NCBI GenBank assembly: GCA_028532915.1
Contig: JAQQAI010000051.1
Coordinates: 62,001 to 126,000, forward strand
Origin: Sphaerochaetaceae bacterium
GTDB lineage: Bacteria > Spirochaetota > Spirochaetia > Sphaerochaetales > Sphaerochaetaceae
Direction of reading: 5' to 3'
Length of the DNA: 64,000 nt
Shown here: positions 9,929 to 18,676 of the stretch, piece after piece
Layout: each line of letters opens with the position of its first letter
Position numbering within the stretch: position 1 is the first letter of the stretch
Translations under genes and position numbers: made by a program
The notes under the pieces: model-generated
What the model was told of the DNA's origin: nothing
The model's database searches: none
The model's input: the letters and a program-made list of their open reading frames with translations, nothing else

Positions 9929-10469
9929 TGATCAGATTTTGAATACATATCTTGACGGAGAACTGGTTGAACCATGGAAGACTCAGGTAGAAGAACACCT
10001 GAAATACTGTACCGCCTGTTCGTCCCGTTTCAGGCAGCTGCAGGCTGTACATGAGATGGTCTGTTCCTCTCGTCTATCAGACGAGAAAATCGATGCTGCC
10101 CAGGAGAAGATCCTTGCCTTCATGGAGAACAAATATCTCCATAAAGAGAAAAAAGTGAAATTTCTTCACCGTGATTTCACGATGAAAACCCCGACGATCA
10201 TCGGTATCGCTGCTGCGTTCGTTCTGATATTCATCGGTGCATTCACTATCCAGAGTCCCTCTCTCAATGATTCTAATGTCCTTATCCCTCAGGTGGTGGA
10301 TACCCAGAGCGGAAACGTCACCCAGGTCAGTTCGATAGATTCACTGACGACGGACCAGATATTATCGAATCTTTCGCTCGAAGAGATCCTTTCCTATCTC
10401 GATTCAAAAGGTTTCGAAGTCGATCTCAAGGTGAAATCGGTGAATCCGATCGGAGAGTCAACCGACTGA
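9918..10469 (+). CDS. zinc-finger anti-sigma factor, membrane anchored
   Basis: A 183-residue partner of the preceding ECF sigma factor. The N-terminus (CLDDQILNTYLDGEL, then HLKYCTAC) is a zinc-binding anti-sigma domain with the HxxxCxxC signature near residues 29-36. A single membrane segment TIIGIAAAFVLIFIGAFTI (about 92-110) follows, then about 70 residues outside the membrane, serine- and leucine-rich and without recognisable domains. The start is the ATG at 9918 because GGGGAG lies at 9905-9910; a TTG at 9900 has no SD. The 11-base overlap with the sigma gene implies translational coupling. The outer part probably senses the signal or is a target of regulated proteolysis. Confidence 0.88.
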   Translation: MCLDDQILNTYLDGELVEPWKTQVEEHLKYCTACSSRFRQLQAVHEMVCSSRLSDEKIDAAQEKILAFMENKYLHKEKKVKFLHRDFTMKTPTIIGIAAAFVLIFIGAFTIQSPSLNDSNVLIPQVVDTQSGNVTQVSSIDSLTTDQILSNLSLEEILSYLDSKGFEVDLKVKSVNPIGESTD

Positions 10470-10496
10470 ACCGGCTGAAAATATTCTGTAAAGAAG

Positions 10497-10537
10497 AAAG
10501 TGCACAACCGCCGCTGCGGTACGTGCACTTTTTCTTT
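10497..10537 (+). terminator. terminator after the sigma/anti-sigma operon
   Basis: Stem AAAGTGCAC (10497-10505) pairs with GTGCACTTT (10523-10531). An inner stem ACCGC/GCGGT forms the loop, and TTTTTCTTT follows. It isolates the operon from valS. Confidence 0.85.
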
Positions 10538-10615
10538 ATACCCCTGATTTGGCGTGTTGTAACAGAGGGTCTATTTTGATACTATCGTCTTATTACCGGG
10601 TTTAAGGAGCATCAT

Positions 10616-13267
10616 ATGAAATCAGTCGAGTTGGATAAAAGCTATAATCCAAATGATTTTGAGAATAGAATCTATGAACAATGGAAAGAACACAACGTTT
10701 TTGGCCCAGCCAAAGAGAACAATGAATCATATACCATAGTGATGCCGCCCCCCAATGTCACAGGAATCCTTCACATGGGACATGCTCTGAACAATGTCCT
10801 TCAGGATATCCTTGCCAGATATGCGAGGATGAATCAGAAGGACACTCTGTGGCTTCCCGGAACAGACCATGCCGGGATCGCGACTCAGCATGTCGTCGAG
10901 AGAGAACTCAAAAAAAAGGGTAAGACGAGACAGGAGCTCGGAAGAGAGAAGTTCCTGGAAGAGACCTGGAAAGTGAAAGAATATCATCACGGTATCATCA
11001 CCCGCCAGCTGGAGAAGATCGGTTCCTCCTGTGACTGGAATCGTGAGCGTTTCACTATGGATGAAGGCCTTTCCAAAGCTGTTCGGGAGGCGTTCGTCTC
11101 TCTGTACGAGAAGAATCTTATCTACAAAGGCAATTACCTTGTCAACTACTGTACCCACTGCGGTACTGCTCTTGCAGATGATGAGGTCGAATACAAACCG
11201 GTAACAGGTGCTTTGTATCAGGTGACCTATCCTTACGAGGATCAGAAAGGAGCGATAACCGTTGCCACCACCAGACCGGAGACGATGTTCGGCGATGCGG
11301 CAGTTGCCGTGAATCCTGATGACGACAGGTACAAAGATCTTGTCGGTAAAAATGTGATCCTGCCTCTGGCTGATAAACCCATCCCCATAATAGCTGATTC
11401 CTATGTCGATATGGAATTCGGCACAGGAATGGTGAAAATCACCCCGGCGCACGATCCCAACGACTGGGCGATCGGCCAGCGCCATGATCTTCCGGTGATC
11501 AATATCCTGAATGCCGACGGCACACTGAATGAGAATGTACCCGAAAAATATCGGGGACTCGACGTCGAGACCGCCCGGTCTCTTGTCGTCAAAGATCTGA
11601 GCGATCAGGAATATCTCATCGACCAGAAACCTCATAACCATGAGGTCGGTCACTGCTACCGATGCTCCACCGTGATCGAACCGTTTGTAAGCGAACAGTG
11701 GTTCGTCTCGATGAAGTCGATGGCAGACAAGGCTCTGAAAGCGTGGGAGGATGGCGAGATCCACTTCTATGCAAAGAGATGGGAGAATACCTACAGCCAC
11801 TGGCTCAGAAACATCAGAGACTGGTGTATAAGCAGGCAGCTGTGGTGGGGTCACCGTATTCCTGTCTGGTATTGTGACGATTGCGGGCATATGATGGTGG
11901 AACGCGAGGATCCGAGCGAGTGTTCAGCCTGCCATTCAAAGCATATCAGGCAGGAGGAGGATGTTCTCGATACATGGTTCAGTTCATGGCTGTGGCCGTT
12001 CTCGACACTCGGCTGGCCCGAAAAGAGTGTCGATATGGAGCGATTCTTCCCGACCAATACTCTCGTAACCGGATATGACATCATCTTCTTCTGGGTTTCC
12101 AGAATGATCATGGCCTCTCTGGAATTCGTCGGTTCGGTTCCCTTCAAAGATATCTATATCACCGGACTTGTACGGGACAAGACAGGGAGGAAGATGAGTA
12201 AATCACTGGGAAACGGTATCGATCCTCTCGACGTGGTTGCCCAATACGGTGCCGATTCTATGAAGTTCACCCTTTGTTACCTCGCTGCTCAGGGGCAGGA
12301 TATCCTCATCGATTTCGATTCTTTCAAGCTGGGTTCCCGATTTGCCAACAAGGTGTGGAACGCCACAAGGTTCCTGCTGATGAATCTTGAAGGGAGAAAT
12401 CTCGTTGATCTTGGAGATCAGAAGATATCGACGATAGACGGATGGATGTACCATAAGGTGAATACTGCGGCAAAAGGGGTTGAAGAGGCTCTTGCGACCT
12501 ACAAGTTCAATGAAGCTTCCCAGATCATTTATGATGTATTCTGGAACGATTTCTGTGACTGGTACGTGGAAGCTACCAAATTCGATCTGAAAAACAAAAG
12601 TGAGAGCGAAAAGGATGTGACAGTCTCCTTCATGCTTGATATCCTCTCTACTCTCATGCGGCTGATGCATCCGTTCCTTTCGTTCATCACGGAGGAGATT
12701 TATCAGAAACTCCCGAATACCGAAGGTATGATCATCACCAGTGAATACCCCCGGTACGACGAGAACAGAGTATATGAAAAGGAGCATCGGATCGTTTCAA
12801 ATATGCAGGAATTCGTGAAATCGATCAGAGCAGTAAGAAGCGAGCTTCAGATCGGGCCTGAAAGAAAACTGTCGGTCATCTACAGACCAGACGGCGACTC
12901 TCCGGCGATCTCATTCATAGAATCTCAGAAAGAGCTGATCTCATCGTTTATCAACGCATCATCTCTGACAGTAGACACGGAAAAGTCCTGTTCAATAGAG
13001 GGCACAGTACCGGTAGCAGGCCCCGGGTTCGAGGCGTTCGTCTTCGTGAAGGATGCGATAGATGTCGAAAGCGAGATCCGACGGGTTGAACTCGAGATCG
13101 CCAAGAGTGAACAGCTGCTGAAAAAGAGCGAGATGAAATTGAATAATGAGAAATTCATTCAAAATGCAAAAGAAGAGGCGATAGAGAAAGAGAAGGCAAA
13201 ACATGAAGAGTTTACCGAAAAGATCGAGAAAGGAAAGAAACACCTGGATCTTCTCAAGCTCCTGTAA
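10616..13267 (+). CDS. valS: valyl-tRNA synthetase
   Basis: Charges tRNA-Val; class I synthetase with an editing domain. The 883-residue protein begins with a typical N-terminal segment (YNPNDFENRIYEQW) and has PPPNVTGILHMGHALNN with the HIGH-type HMGH near residue 48. It continues with the CP1 editing domain (TTRPETMFGDAAVAVNPDD near 225 and GTGMVKITPAHDPND near 270), the KMSKS loop GRKMSKSLGNGIDPLDV near 525, the anticodon-binding domain, and a lysine/glutamate-rich C-terminal coiled coil (about 815-880) that contacts tRNA. The SD AAGGAG lies eight bases before the ATG. No T-box leader is visible in the 145 bases upstream. It has its own terminator. Confidence 0.97.
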   Translation: MKSVELDKSYNPNDFENRIYEQWKEHNVFGPAKENNESYTIVMPPPNVTGILHMGHALNNVLQDILARYARMNQKDTLWLPGTDHAGIATQHVVERELKKKGKTRQELGREKFLEETWKVKEYHHGIITRQLEKIGSSCDWNRERFTMDEGLSKAVREAFVSLYEKNLIYKGNYLVNYCTHCGTALADDEVEYKPVTGALYQVTYPYEDQKGAITVATTRPETMFGDAAVAVNPDDDRYKDLVGKNVILPLADKPIPIIADSYVDMEFGTGMVKITPAHDPNDWAIGQRHDLPVINILNADGTLNENVPEKYRGLDVETARSLVVKDLSDQEYLIDQKPHNHEVGHCYRCSTVIEPFVSEQWFVSMKSMADKALKAWEDGEIHFYAKRWENTYSHWLRNIRDWCISRQLWWGHRIPVWYCDDCGHMMVEREDPSECSACHSKHIRQEEDVLDTWFSSWLWPFSTLGWPEKSVDMERFFPTNTLVTGYDIIFFWVSRMIMASLEFVGSVPFKDIYITGLVRDKTGRKMSKSLGNGIDPLDVVAQYGADSMKFTLCYLAAQGQDILIDFDSFKLGSRFANKVWNATRFLLMNLEGRNLVDLGDQKISTIDGWMYHKVNTAAKGVEEALATYKFNEASQIIYDVFWNDFCDWYVEATKFDLKNKSESEKDVTVSFMLDILSTLMRLMHPFLSFITEEIYQKLPNTEGMIITSEYPRYDENRVYEKEHRIVSNMQEFVKSIRAVRSELQIGPERKLSVIYRPDGDSPAISFIESQKELISSFINASSLTVDTEKSCSIEGTVPVAGPGFEAFVFVKDAIDVESEIRRVELEIAKSEQLLKKSEMKLNNEKFIQNAKEEAIEKEKAKHEEFTEKIEKGKKHLDLLKLL

Positions 13268-13272
13268 AACCA

Positions 13273-13305
13273 AAAAACCAGATGCTAAACAGCATCTGGT
13301 TTTTT
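13273..13305. terminator. bidirectional terminator between valS and the Hc1-like gene
   Basis: A 15-bp inverted repeat (13273-13287 with 13291-13305) containing CCAGATGCT/AGCATCTGG flanked by A and T runs. It serves valS on the plus strand and the convergent small gene on the minus strand. Confidence 0.88.
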
Positions 13306-13323
13306 ACTGTAAGATGAGAAGAA

Positions 13324-13497
13324 CTACATGTTCTTTTCTTCTTGAATCTCTTTTCTTCTTTCTTTAGCCAATTTGCCAAGTTCTCCGAGAGCCTTTCTTG
13401 CGCGTGCTGCAGATGCCTTGATTCCTTTTTCGGTAAATTTTTGGTTTTCTGCGATGTATGCTTCGAATTGAGCCACAATTTGTTCGTGTACACTCAT
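13324..13497 (-). CDS. Hc1-like histone (small DNA-binding protein)
   Basis: A 57-residue, very charged protein. Its core KASAARARKALGELGKLAKERRK matches the short histone-H1-like (Hc1) family known from chlamydiae, bacteroidetes and other bacteria, in which the pattern is RARKA-x-xEL-x-KLxKE-(F/R)RK. Such proteins bind and compact DNA without strict sequence preference. The N-terminal part (SVHEQIVAQFEAYIAENQKF) is predicted to be helical. The start is the ATG at 13497, with AAGGAGG nine bases upstream; a longer frame beginning at 13536 runs through the SD and is rejected. It is transcribed alone between two hairpins. Confidence 0.75.
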   Translation of the reverse strand: MSVHEQIVAQFEAYIAENQKFTEKGIKASAARARKALGELGKLAKERRKEIQEEKNM

Positions 13498-13557
13498 GTG
13501 CGAGCCTCCTTGATAGAATTTTTTTAATAATAGCATATTTAGACCGTAAGGGAAGAG

Positions 13558-13609
13558 ATTAGGTGTTAAAAGGTTTGAAATTTTTTAAAAAAAAGCCTTT
13601 TTACCTAAT
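13558..13609. repeat. imperfect inverted repeat next to the U32 gene stop
   Basis: ATTAGGTGTTAAAAGG (13558-13573) can pair with CCTTTTTACCTAAT (13596-13609) around an A/T-only loop. On the minus strand it begins one base after the U32 gene stop, where a terminator is expected, but no T tract follows the stem; the T run is in the loop. Confidence 0.4.
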
Positions 13610-13610
13610 T

Positions 13611-14843
13611 TTACAGCTGTTTTCTGATGATATAGCCCTCAGATATCACAACAGATGTCTCTAAATAGATTTCCATCTGATGATTTCCCTCATCAATCTC
13701 ATTACCGGCAGCATCCCACAGAGTGAATGAATCGTCTGCGACCGAGAGAATATCTGGACCTATGAACTCTATCATAGTCCCTTTTACGATCTTATTCTTC
13801 AGCGAGATCCTGTAGCGGGTGGGGGAGACTTTCTCTTCGACTGTCCCTATCAGAAGATAATTTTGGATGTAGCTGATGTCAGTCGGCTTTTCGATATTCT
13901 CTTTCGAGAAGAAGAAACCGGTTGAATATTCTCTGTGACTCACTCTGTGAAGTTCATCGATATATCGTTGCGCCTCATCTTTGTCGTATCCTTTCTCAAG
14001 TACATCGATCGCCTTTCTGTATGCCCTGGTGACTGTCGCGACATAGTAGAGGGATTTCATCCTTCCTTCGATCTTCAGAGAATCCACGCCGGAATCTTTC
14101 AGTTCCTGCAGATGATCGATCATACACAGGTCTTTCGAACTCATGATAGTTGAATAGCCGTCTTTTTCTATCACAGGGAAGTATTCGCCGGGGCGACTCT
14201 CCTCTTCGAGCACATACGGAGTGCTCGCGACTTCTCTCTTTTCAAGCGTCCGGTATTTCCATCGGCACGTATGCGAACAGTCTCCTTCGTTGGCGCTCCT
14301 GCCTGTGAGAAATGCACTGAGAAAGCATCTTCCTGAATAGGCCATGCACATTGCCCCGTGCACGAAGGCTTCAATTTCCATATCGGGATGAGTATCCTTT
14401 ATCCGTCTGATATCATCCAGTGAGGCTTCCCTGCCCAATATGATCCTGGAGAATCCGAGATCTTTATAGGCAGCGATCGCACCGCTGTTGAGACAGTTTG
14501 CCTGAGTTGAGAGATGAAGTGACGCCTTGTCACCGAAAGCTTCCCTCAGGGCCCTTGCCGGGCCCAGGTCACTGACGATGAACGCATCGAACGGATAATC
14601 TTTCAATTCTTCAAGAGAAGAGGCGAACGAGCGGTAATCCTCTTCATGGAAGAAGCGGTTTACGGCTCCGTATAGTTTTTTATCACCTTTGAGCTGCTTC
14701 AGTCTGTCAGCCGTTCCCTCTTCGACACCGTCTGCGCGGGCTCTTAAAGAGAATTCCTTAACACCGATATAGGCGGCATCTGCCCCATACGCGTAGGCAT
14801 AGGACAGTTTTTCGATTGAGCCTGCAGGACTTAATAATTCCAT
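13611..14843 (-). CDS. peptidase U32 family protein (TrhP/YegQ-like)
   Basis: A 410-residue U32 protein. It starts MELLSPAGSIEKLSYAYAYGADAAYIG, as the family does, and has the signature EAFVHGAMCMAYSGRCFLS (about 157-175) with further cysteines in EGDCSHTCRWKY (about 184-195). The C-terminal beta domain (about 325-405) is the U32 C-terminal module. Although called collagenase-like peptidases, the bacterial TrhP/RlhA members are RNA hydroxylation factors that use prephenate-derived chemistry; the length and the cysteine cluster fit TrhP, which acts on wobble uridine of tRNA. It starts ten bases after the lon stop with AAGGAT as SD, so it is the second gene of a lon operon. Confidence 0.85.
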   Translation of the reverse strand: MELLSPAGSIEKLSYAYAYGADAAYIGVKEFSLRARADGVEEGTADRLKQLKGDKKLYGAVNRFFHEEDYRSFASSLEELKDYPFDAFIVSDLGPARALREAFGDKASLHLSTQANCLNSGAIAAYKDLGFSRIILGREASLDDIRRIKDTHPDMEIEAFVHGAMCMAYSGRCFLSAFLTGRSANEGDCSHTCRWKYRTLEKREVASTPYVLEEESRPGEYFPVIEKDGYSTIMSSKDLCMIDHLQELKDSGVDSLKIEGRMKSLYYVATVTRAYRKAIDVLEKGYDKDEAQRYIDELHRVSHREYSTGFFFSKENIEKPTDISYIQNYLLIGTVEEKVSPTRYRISLKNKIVKGTMIEFIGPDILSVADDSFTLWDAAGNEIDEGNHQMEIYLETSVVISEGYIIRKQL

Positions 14844-14853
14844 CTTCTATCCT

Positions 14854-17199
14854 TTAGCTGGAGAATGCGTGTTCAAGAACTTCGTCGAAGGTCGAAACCG
14901 GGTAGAATGTGATTCCCTGTGTGATCTCATCATCCAGTTCATCAAGATCCCTTTGATTGTGTTTAGGTATGATGATTGTCTTTATATTGTTCCTTCTTGC
15001 CGCCAGAACCTTTTCCTTCAGTCCTCCAATGGGCATCACCTTCCCGATCAGATCCATCTCTCCGGTCATCGCGAGGTGGTCATTGATCACTTTATCTGAT
15101 ATGAGTGAGAAGAATGTGGTTGCCATAGTTATACCTGCCGAGGGGCCGTCTTTCGGAGTAGCTCCTTCGGGTACATGGAGATGGACCGCATGAGTGTTGA
15201 ACCATTCGGGATCGAGGTCATGCTTTGCAGCGATCGATTTCAGATGTGTGAAGGCGATATTAGCAGATTCCTGCATCACCTCTCCCAGCTTTCCTGTCAG
15301 TTTCAGTTCACCCTTACCGGGATAGCCTACTGCTTCAATGATGAGAGTATCTCCGCCCATACTCGTATAGGCAAGTCCGATTGCCATTCCCGGACGGTCG
15401 GCCTTTTTGATCTCATCTTCTCTGAATATCGGTTTGCCGAGGTATTCTATCATCTTCTTTTCAGTGATTTTCACAGGCGGAGTCACTTTCTCTTCAAGCA
15501 GTTCACGTGCAACTTTCCGGTGGATCTTGTCGAGTGATTTCTCGTAGTTCCTAACCCCGGCTTCTCTTGCATAGGAGTTTGCAATCTCTGTGAGGATCTT
15601 ATTCGAATAGGAGATCTCTTTTCTCAGAAGTCCGTGTTTTTTCAGACTCTTGGGAACAAGATACTTTTTCCCGATCGCAAGCTTTTCACTGGTGGTGTAG
15701 CCTGCGAGATGGATGATCTCCATCCTGTCGAGAAGAGGTCTCGGAATGGTATCAAGGGTGTTGGCGGTAACGATGAACAGAATCTGGGAAACATCGAATG
15801 GCAGATCGAGATAATGATCTCTGAAAGCGAAGTTCTGTTCGCTGTCGAGCACTTCGAGAAGAGCCGAAGCGGGGTCCCCCTGATACGAAGCTCCCATCTT
15901 ATCGATCTCATCGATCAAAAACACGGGGTTTTTCTTCTTGACAGTCTTCAGTCCCTGGATGATCTTTCCGGGCATGGCACCGATATAGGTCCTTCTGTGT
16001 CCTTTGATTTCGGCTTCGTCTCTCATTCCGCCGACGCTGAAACGATAATATTCCTTTTTGAGTGCAGTGGCGATCGATCTTCCGACCGAGGTCTTTCCGA
16101 CTCCGGGAGGACCTACCAGACATATGATAGACCCTTTGGTATCATTCTTCTTCTTGCGGACAGCCAGATACTCCAGTATCCGGTTCTTTACATCCTTGAG
16201 GCCGTAATGATCCTTCTCGAGCACCTTGCGTGCCGACTCGAGAGAAAAGCTTTCAGGTTCACTGTCTTTCCACGGAAGAGCGGCAATCGTCTCGAGATAG
16301 GTCCTTGTGATCGAATATTCAGGAGAGTTGGGATCCAGAGACTGGAACTTGTCGAGTTCATTGTTGACGCTCTCTTTGACCTCTCCTTCGAGTTCCAGCG
16401 CTTCAATTTTTTTTGCGATCTTCTGATAAGTTGCTGTTCTCGGATCACTGGTGAGTCCGAGTTCCTGCTGTATATGCTTGAGCTCCTCGCGCAGAAAATA
16501 CTCGCGCTGATTCTTTTCAAGTTTGCTGTTGACTCTCGACTGGATCTGCTCCTGCATCTGCAGAACCTGCTGTTCCTTCTTGATATGTACCAGAACTCTC
16601 TCCATCCTCCTGCGGACGTTGAGGGTCTCCAGGATTCTCTGCTGCTGACGCCGATCGATATTGATGATCGAGGCGATGAAATCAGCCATTTTTCCCGGCT
16701 GATCGATATTCACCATATTGAGTCTCATCTCTTCGGTGAAAAGAGGGTTCCCTCTCGAAAGCTTTTTCGTTTCGGTAATCAGCTGGCGGGTCCATGCCTT
16801 GAGTTCGGTGGGATTGTCCGCGATGTCCTCAAGGTATTCAACATCACTGACGATATATTTTCCGTTGGAGTGGAACTCTTTGACCTGAAAACGTTTCATT
16901 GTTGAGATGAAGATGTTCAGGCCTCCGTCGGGAAGTTTGATCTTTTTGATAATCTTGGCAATGGTACCTACTCTGAAAAGGTTGTCGGCATCGTAATTAG
17001 CCTTCTGTTCATCTTTGACCAGAAGCAACCCAAGATCGCCTCCGTGATTCAGTGCCTGATTGACAATTTCTATATCCTCTTTACTCTCTACTACTAAAGG
17101 GGTGAACAATCCGGGAAAAATAGGATTGCCGACGAGAGGGAGTATAAATAAATTGCGGGGGAGCGTCTGCTCAACGGGCATTAATTCTTGATCTGCCAT
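14854..17199 (-). CDS. lon: ATP-dependent protease La (Lon)
   Basis: A hexameric cytosolic AAA+ protease that degrades misfolded and regulatory proteins. The 781-residue protein shows the N-terminal substrate-binding LON domain (about 15-205), a long coiled-coil linker (about 210-340), the AAA+ module with Walker A GPPGVGKTS (about 365) and Walker B PVFLIDEIDKM (about 427), and the C-terminal serine-lysine protease domain with catalytic Ser in KDGPSAGITM (about 687) and Lys in GGLKEKVLAARR (about 730). All catalytic residues are present. The SD GGAGG stands before the ATG at 17199. It is the first gene of an operon with the U32 protein. No heat-shock operator is obvious upstream. Confidence 0.97.
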   Translation of the reverse strand: MADQELMPVEQTLPRNLFILPLVGNPIFPGLFTPLVVESKEDIEIVNQALNHGGDLGLLLVKDEQKANYDADNLFRVGTIAKIIKKIKLPDGGLNIFISTMKRFQVKEFHSNGKYIVSDVEYLEDIADNPTELKAWTRQLITETKKLSRGNPLFTEEMRLNMVNIDQPGKMADFIASIINIDRRQQQRILETLNVRRRMERVLVHIKKEQQVLQMQEQIQSRVNSKLEKNQREYFLREELKHIQQELGLTSDPRTATYQKIAKKIEALELEGEVKESVNNELDKFQSLDPNSPEYSITRTYLETIAALPWKDSEPESFSLESARKVLEKDHYGLKDVKNRILEYLAVRKKKNDTKGSIICLVGPPGVGKTSVGRSIATALKKEYYRFSVGGMRDEAEIKGHRRTYIGAMPGKIIQGLKTVKKKNPVFLIDEIDKMGASYQGDPASALLEVLDSEQNFAFRDHYLDLPFDVSQILFIVTANTLDTIPRPLLDRMEIIHLAGYTTSEKLAIGKKYLVPKSLKKHGLLRKEISYSNKILTEIANSYAREAGVRNYEKSLDKIHRKVARELLEEKVTPPVKITEKKMIEYLGKPIFREDEIKKADRPGMAIGLAYTSMGGDTLIIEAVGYPGKGELKLTGKLGEVMQESANIAFTHLKSIAAKHDLDPEWFNTHAVHLHVPEGATPKDGPSAGITMATTFFSLISDKVINDHLAMTGEMDLIGKVMPIGGLKEKVLAARRNNIKTIIIPKHNQRDLDELDDEITQGITFYPVSTFDEVLEHAFSS

Positions 17200-17282
17200 T
17201 CAATTTCCTCCACATAAACATATATGATTTAATAATACGTAGATAATGTAATAAAAGATAGCGGTTACGTGTAGTCCCTCAG

Positions 17283-17957
17283 CTAAGAAAAGTATCGGCC
17301 GAGTGCATTGTCGATTTTGTCTGCTATCATGACGGCACCTCTCTTGTTCGGGTGAATCCCGTCGATACTGAGAAACAGAGACCTTTCGGTGCTGAGCTTT
17401 TCAGACCTTTCCGGGTCGCCGTCAATATACGATGCATCCTTTTCGAGCTGAACAGGACTTTCCGGCAGGTACGAACCCGTCTTCACGGTTGAATCTATCA
17501 GCGAAGAAAGATCGATGATAGAAGCATCACATGCCTGTGCTATCTTTCGTATCGATTCGTTGACTGACCCGACATAGCTGTACACCAGAGGGCTCTCGAT
17601 CATCACATTGCACAAAAAGATGTGGTTGAGCTTCCGGTTCTCCCGCAAAGATGTGAGAGAATCGATCAGTTCGTCCTCATCCAGGACATGATCCTGACGT
17701 ATTCCCCGCCGAGCGAGAAATGAGGTCCAGCCGTTTTCGTAGCTAGACAGGTAATCGTAGAGTACATCATTCGCTCCTCCCTGGATGACGAGGGTGCTCC
17801 CGAAAGGGATCTTTTTTACAAAAGCGTAGGAAAGAATCTGCTTCAATGTGGCACCATCATATCCGCGGATTACAGCCTTGTTTTTCAGAAAATCACTGTA
17901 GGCTATTCCGTAGTGTCCTCTTGATATACTGTCTCCGAAAATATAGATATCATCCAT
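17283..17957 (-). CDS. SGNH/GDSL-type hydrolase
   Basis: A 224-residue esterase/lipase-like protein without signal peptide. Block I is IYIFGDSISRG (residues 4-14, catalytic Ser), block III is the GGAND motif near 60, and block V is DGIHPNKRGAVMIADKI near 197 with the Asp-x-x-His pair. These are the SGNH catalytic residues, so it should hydrolyse an ester, but the substrate cannot be read from the sequence. Its start overlaps the end of the VUT transporter gene by eight bases, indicating translational coupling. No link between the two functions is known to me. Confidence 0.85.
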   Translation of the reverse strand: MDDIYIFGDSISRGHYGIAYSDFLKNKAVIRGYDGATLKQILSYAFVKKIPFGSTLVIQGGANDVLYDYLSSYENGWTSFLARRGIRQDHVLDEDELIDSLTSLRENRKLNHIFLCNVMIESPLVYSYVGSVNESIRKIAQACDASIIDLSSLIDSTVKTGSYLPESPVQLEKDASYIDGDPERSEKLSTERSLFLSIDGIHPNKRGAVMIADKIDNALGRYFS

Positions 17958-18603
17958 TCGTCTGTGCCAGAGGCTCTCCTTCTTTTTTCAGCCAGTATAC
18001 ACCAAGGTAGCATAAGGGTGTGTCGATCAGTGCGAACAGGACCTTGAAGGCCCAGTACGGAAGGATAAGAGAGAAAATGAACGGTACGGTGAACTTATCG
18101 CTGACGTGGTAGAAAGCGGCGAACATGAATATCGTGGTGTCGAAGAACTGACTGATGATGGTGCTTACATTGTTTCGTATCCACAGATGTTTCCTGTTAG
18201 TAAGCCGTTTGAACAATGAGAATATTGCCACATCGATATGCTGGGCGATGTAGAAAGATATAATAGAGGCTGCCGTCATCCGCATGCTCGAGTAGAAGAT
18301 CGCTTCATAGGCATCCTGAAATCCCCATGTGGAGTTTGCCGGCAGGATGATGCAGAAGAACATCATCAGAAACATGAACAGCAGCATCGCTGTCGAGATA
18401 TTTACGACCAGAGCTGAAGTTTTTCTGCCGTATACTTCACCGATGATATCAGTCACAAGAAACAGGACCGGCATGAAGAAGACTCCTACTGAAGCTCTTA
18501 CCGATCCAAGGGTTGTGATCTTGGAGCCCAATGTATTCACCAGTACCATCGATGTGATATACAAGGCGAACAGGATCATTAGTTTTTTGTCTCTTTTTGT
18601 CAA
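17950..18603 (-). CDS. queuosine-precursor transporter, VUT/YhhQ family
   Basis: A 217-residue integral membrane protein with about six hydrophobic segments and the family marks NTLGSKI (about 22-28), FLVTDIIGEVYGRK (about 48-61) and a late FDTTIF segment (about 153). Family members such as E. coli YhhQ import queuine precursors preQ0/preQ1 for tRNA modification. The start is taken as TTG at 18603 because AGGAAGG lies six to ten bases upstream; an ATG at codon 9 has none. No preQ1 riboswitch consensus was seen upstream. It overlaps the downstream SGNH hydrolase gene. Confidence 0.85.
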   Translation of the reverse strand: MTKRDKKLMILFALYITSMVLVNTLGSKITTLGSVRASVGVFFMPVLFLVTDIIGEVYGRKTSALVVNISTAMLLFMFLMMFFCIILPANSTWGFQDAYEAIFYSSMRMTAASIISFYIAQHIDVAIFSLFKRLTNRKHLWIRNNVSTIISQFFDTTIFMFAAFYHVSDKFTVPFIFSLILPYWAFKVLFALIDTPLCYLGVYWLKKEGEPLAQTNG

Positions 18604-18676
18604 AATGCACCTTCCTCAAAATCATTTTCGACACAATACCCCATTCGTACCTATAGTGTAAAGCAAAGTGCGTCCT

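Noticed and set aside
10470-10615. T-box leader before valS
   Set aside because: No T-box sequence or specifier hairpin was seen; the interval holds only a terminator and a short leader.
10727-11890. 387-codon minus-strand frame inside valS
   Set aside because: It is antisense to conserved synthetase motifs, with no recognisable domain.
15634-16905. 423-codon plus-strand frame opposite lon
   Set aside because: Its composition is that of an antisense frame, it has no family motif, and lon on the other strand is complete with all catalytic residues.
17200-18676. preQ1 riboswitch before the VUT/YhhQ transporter gene
   Set aside because: The leader upstream of 18603 lacks the short C-rich loop and A-rich tail of the preQ1 motifs.
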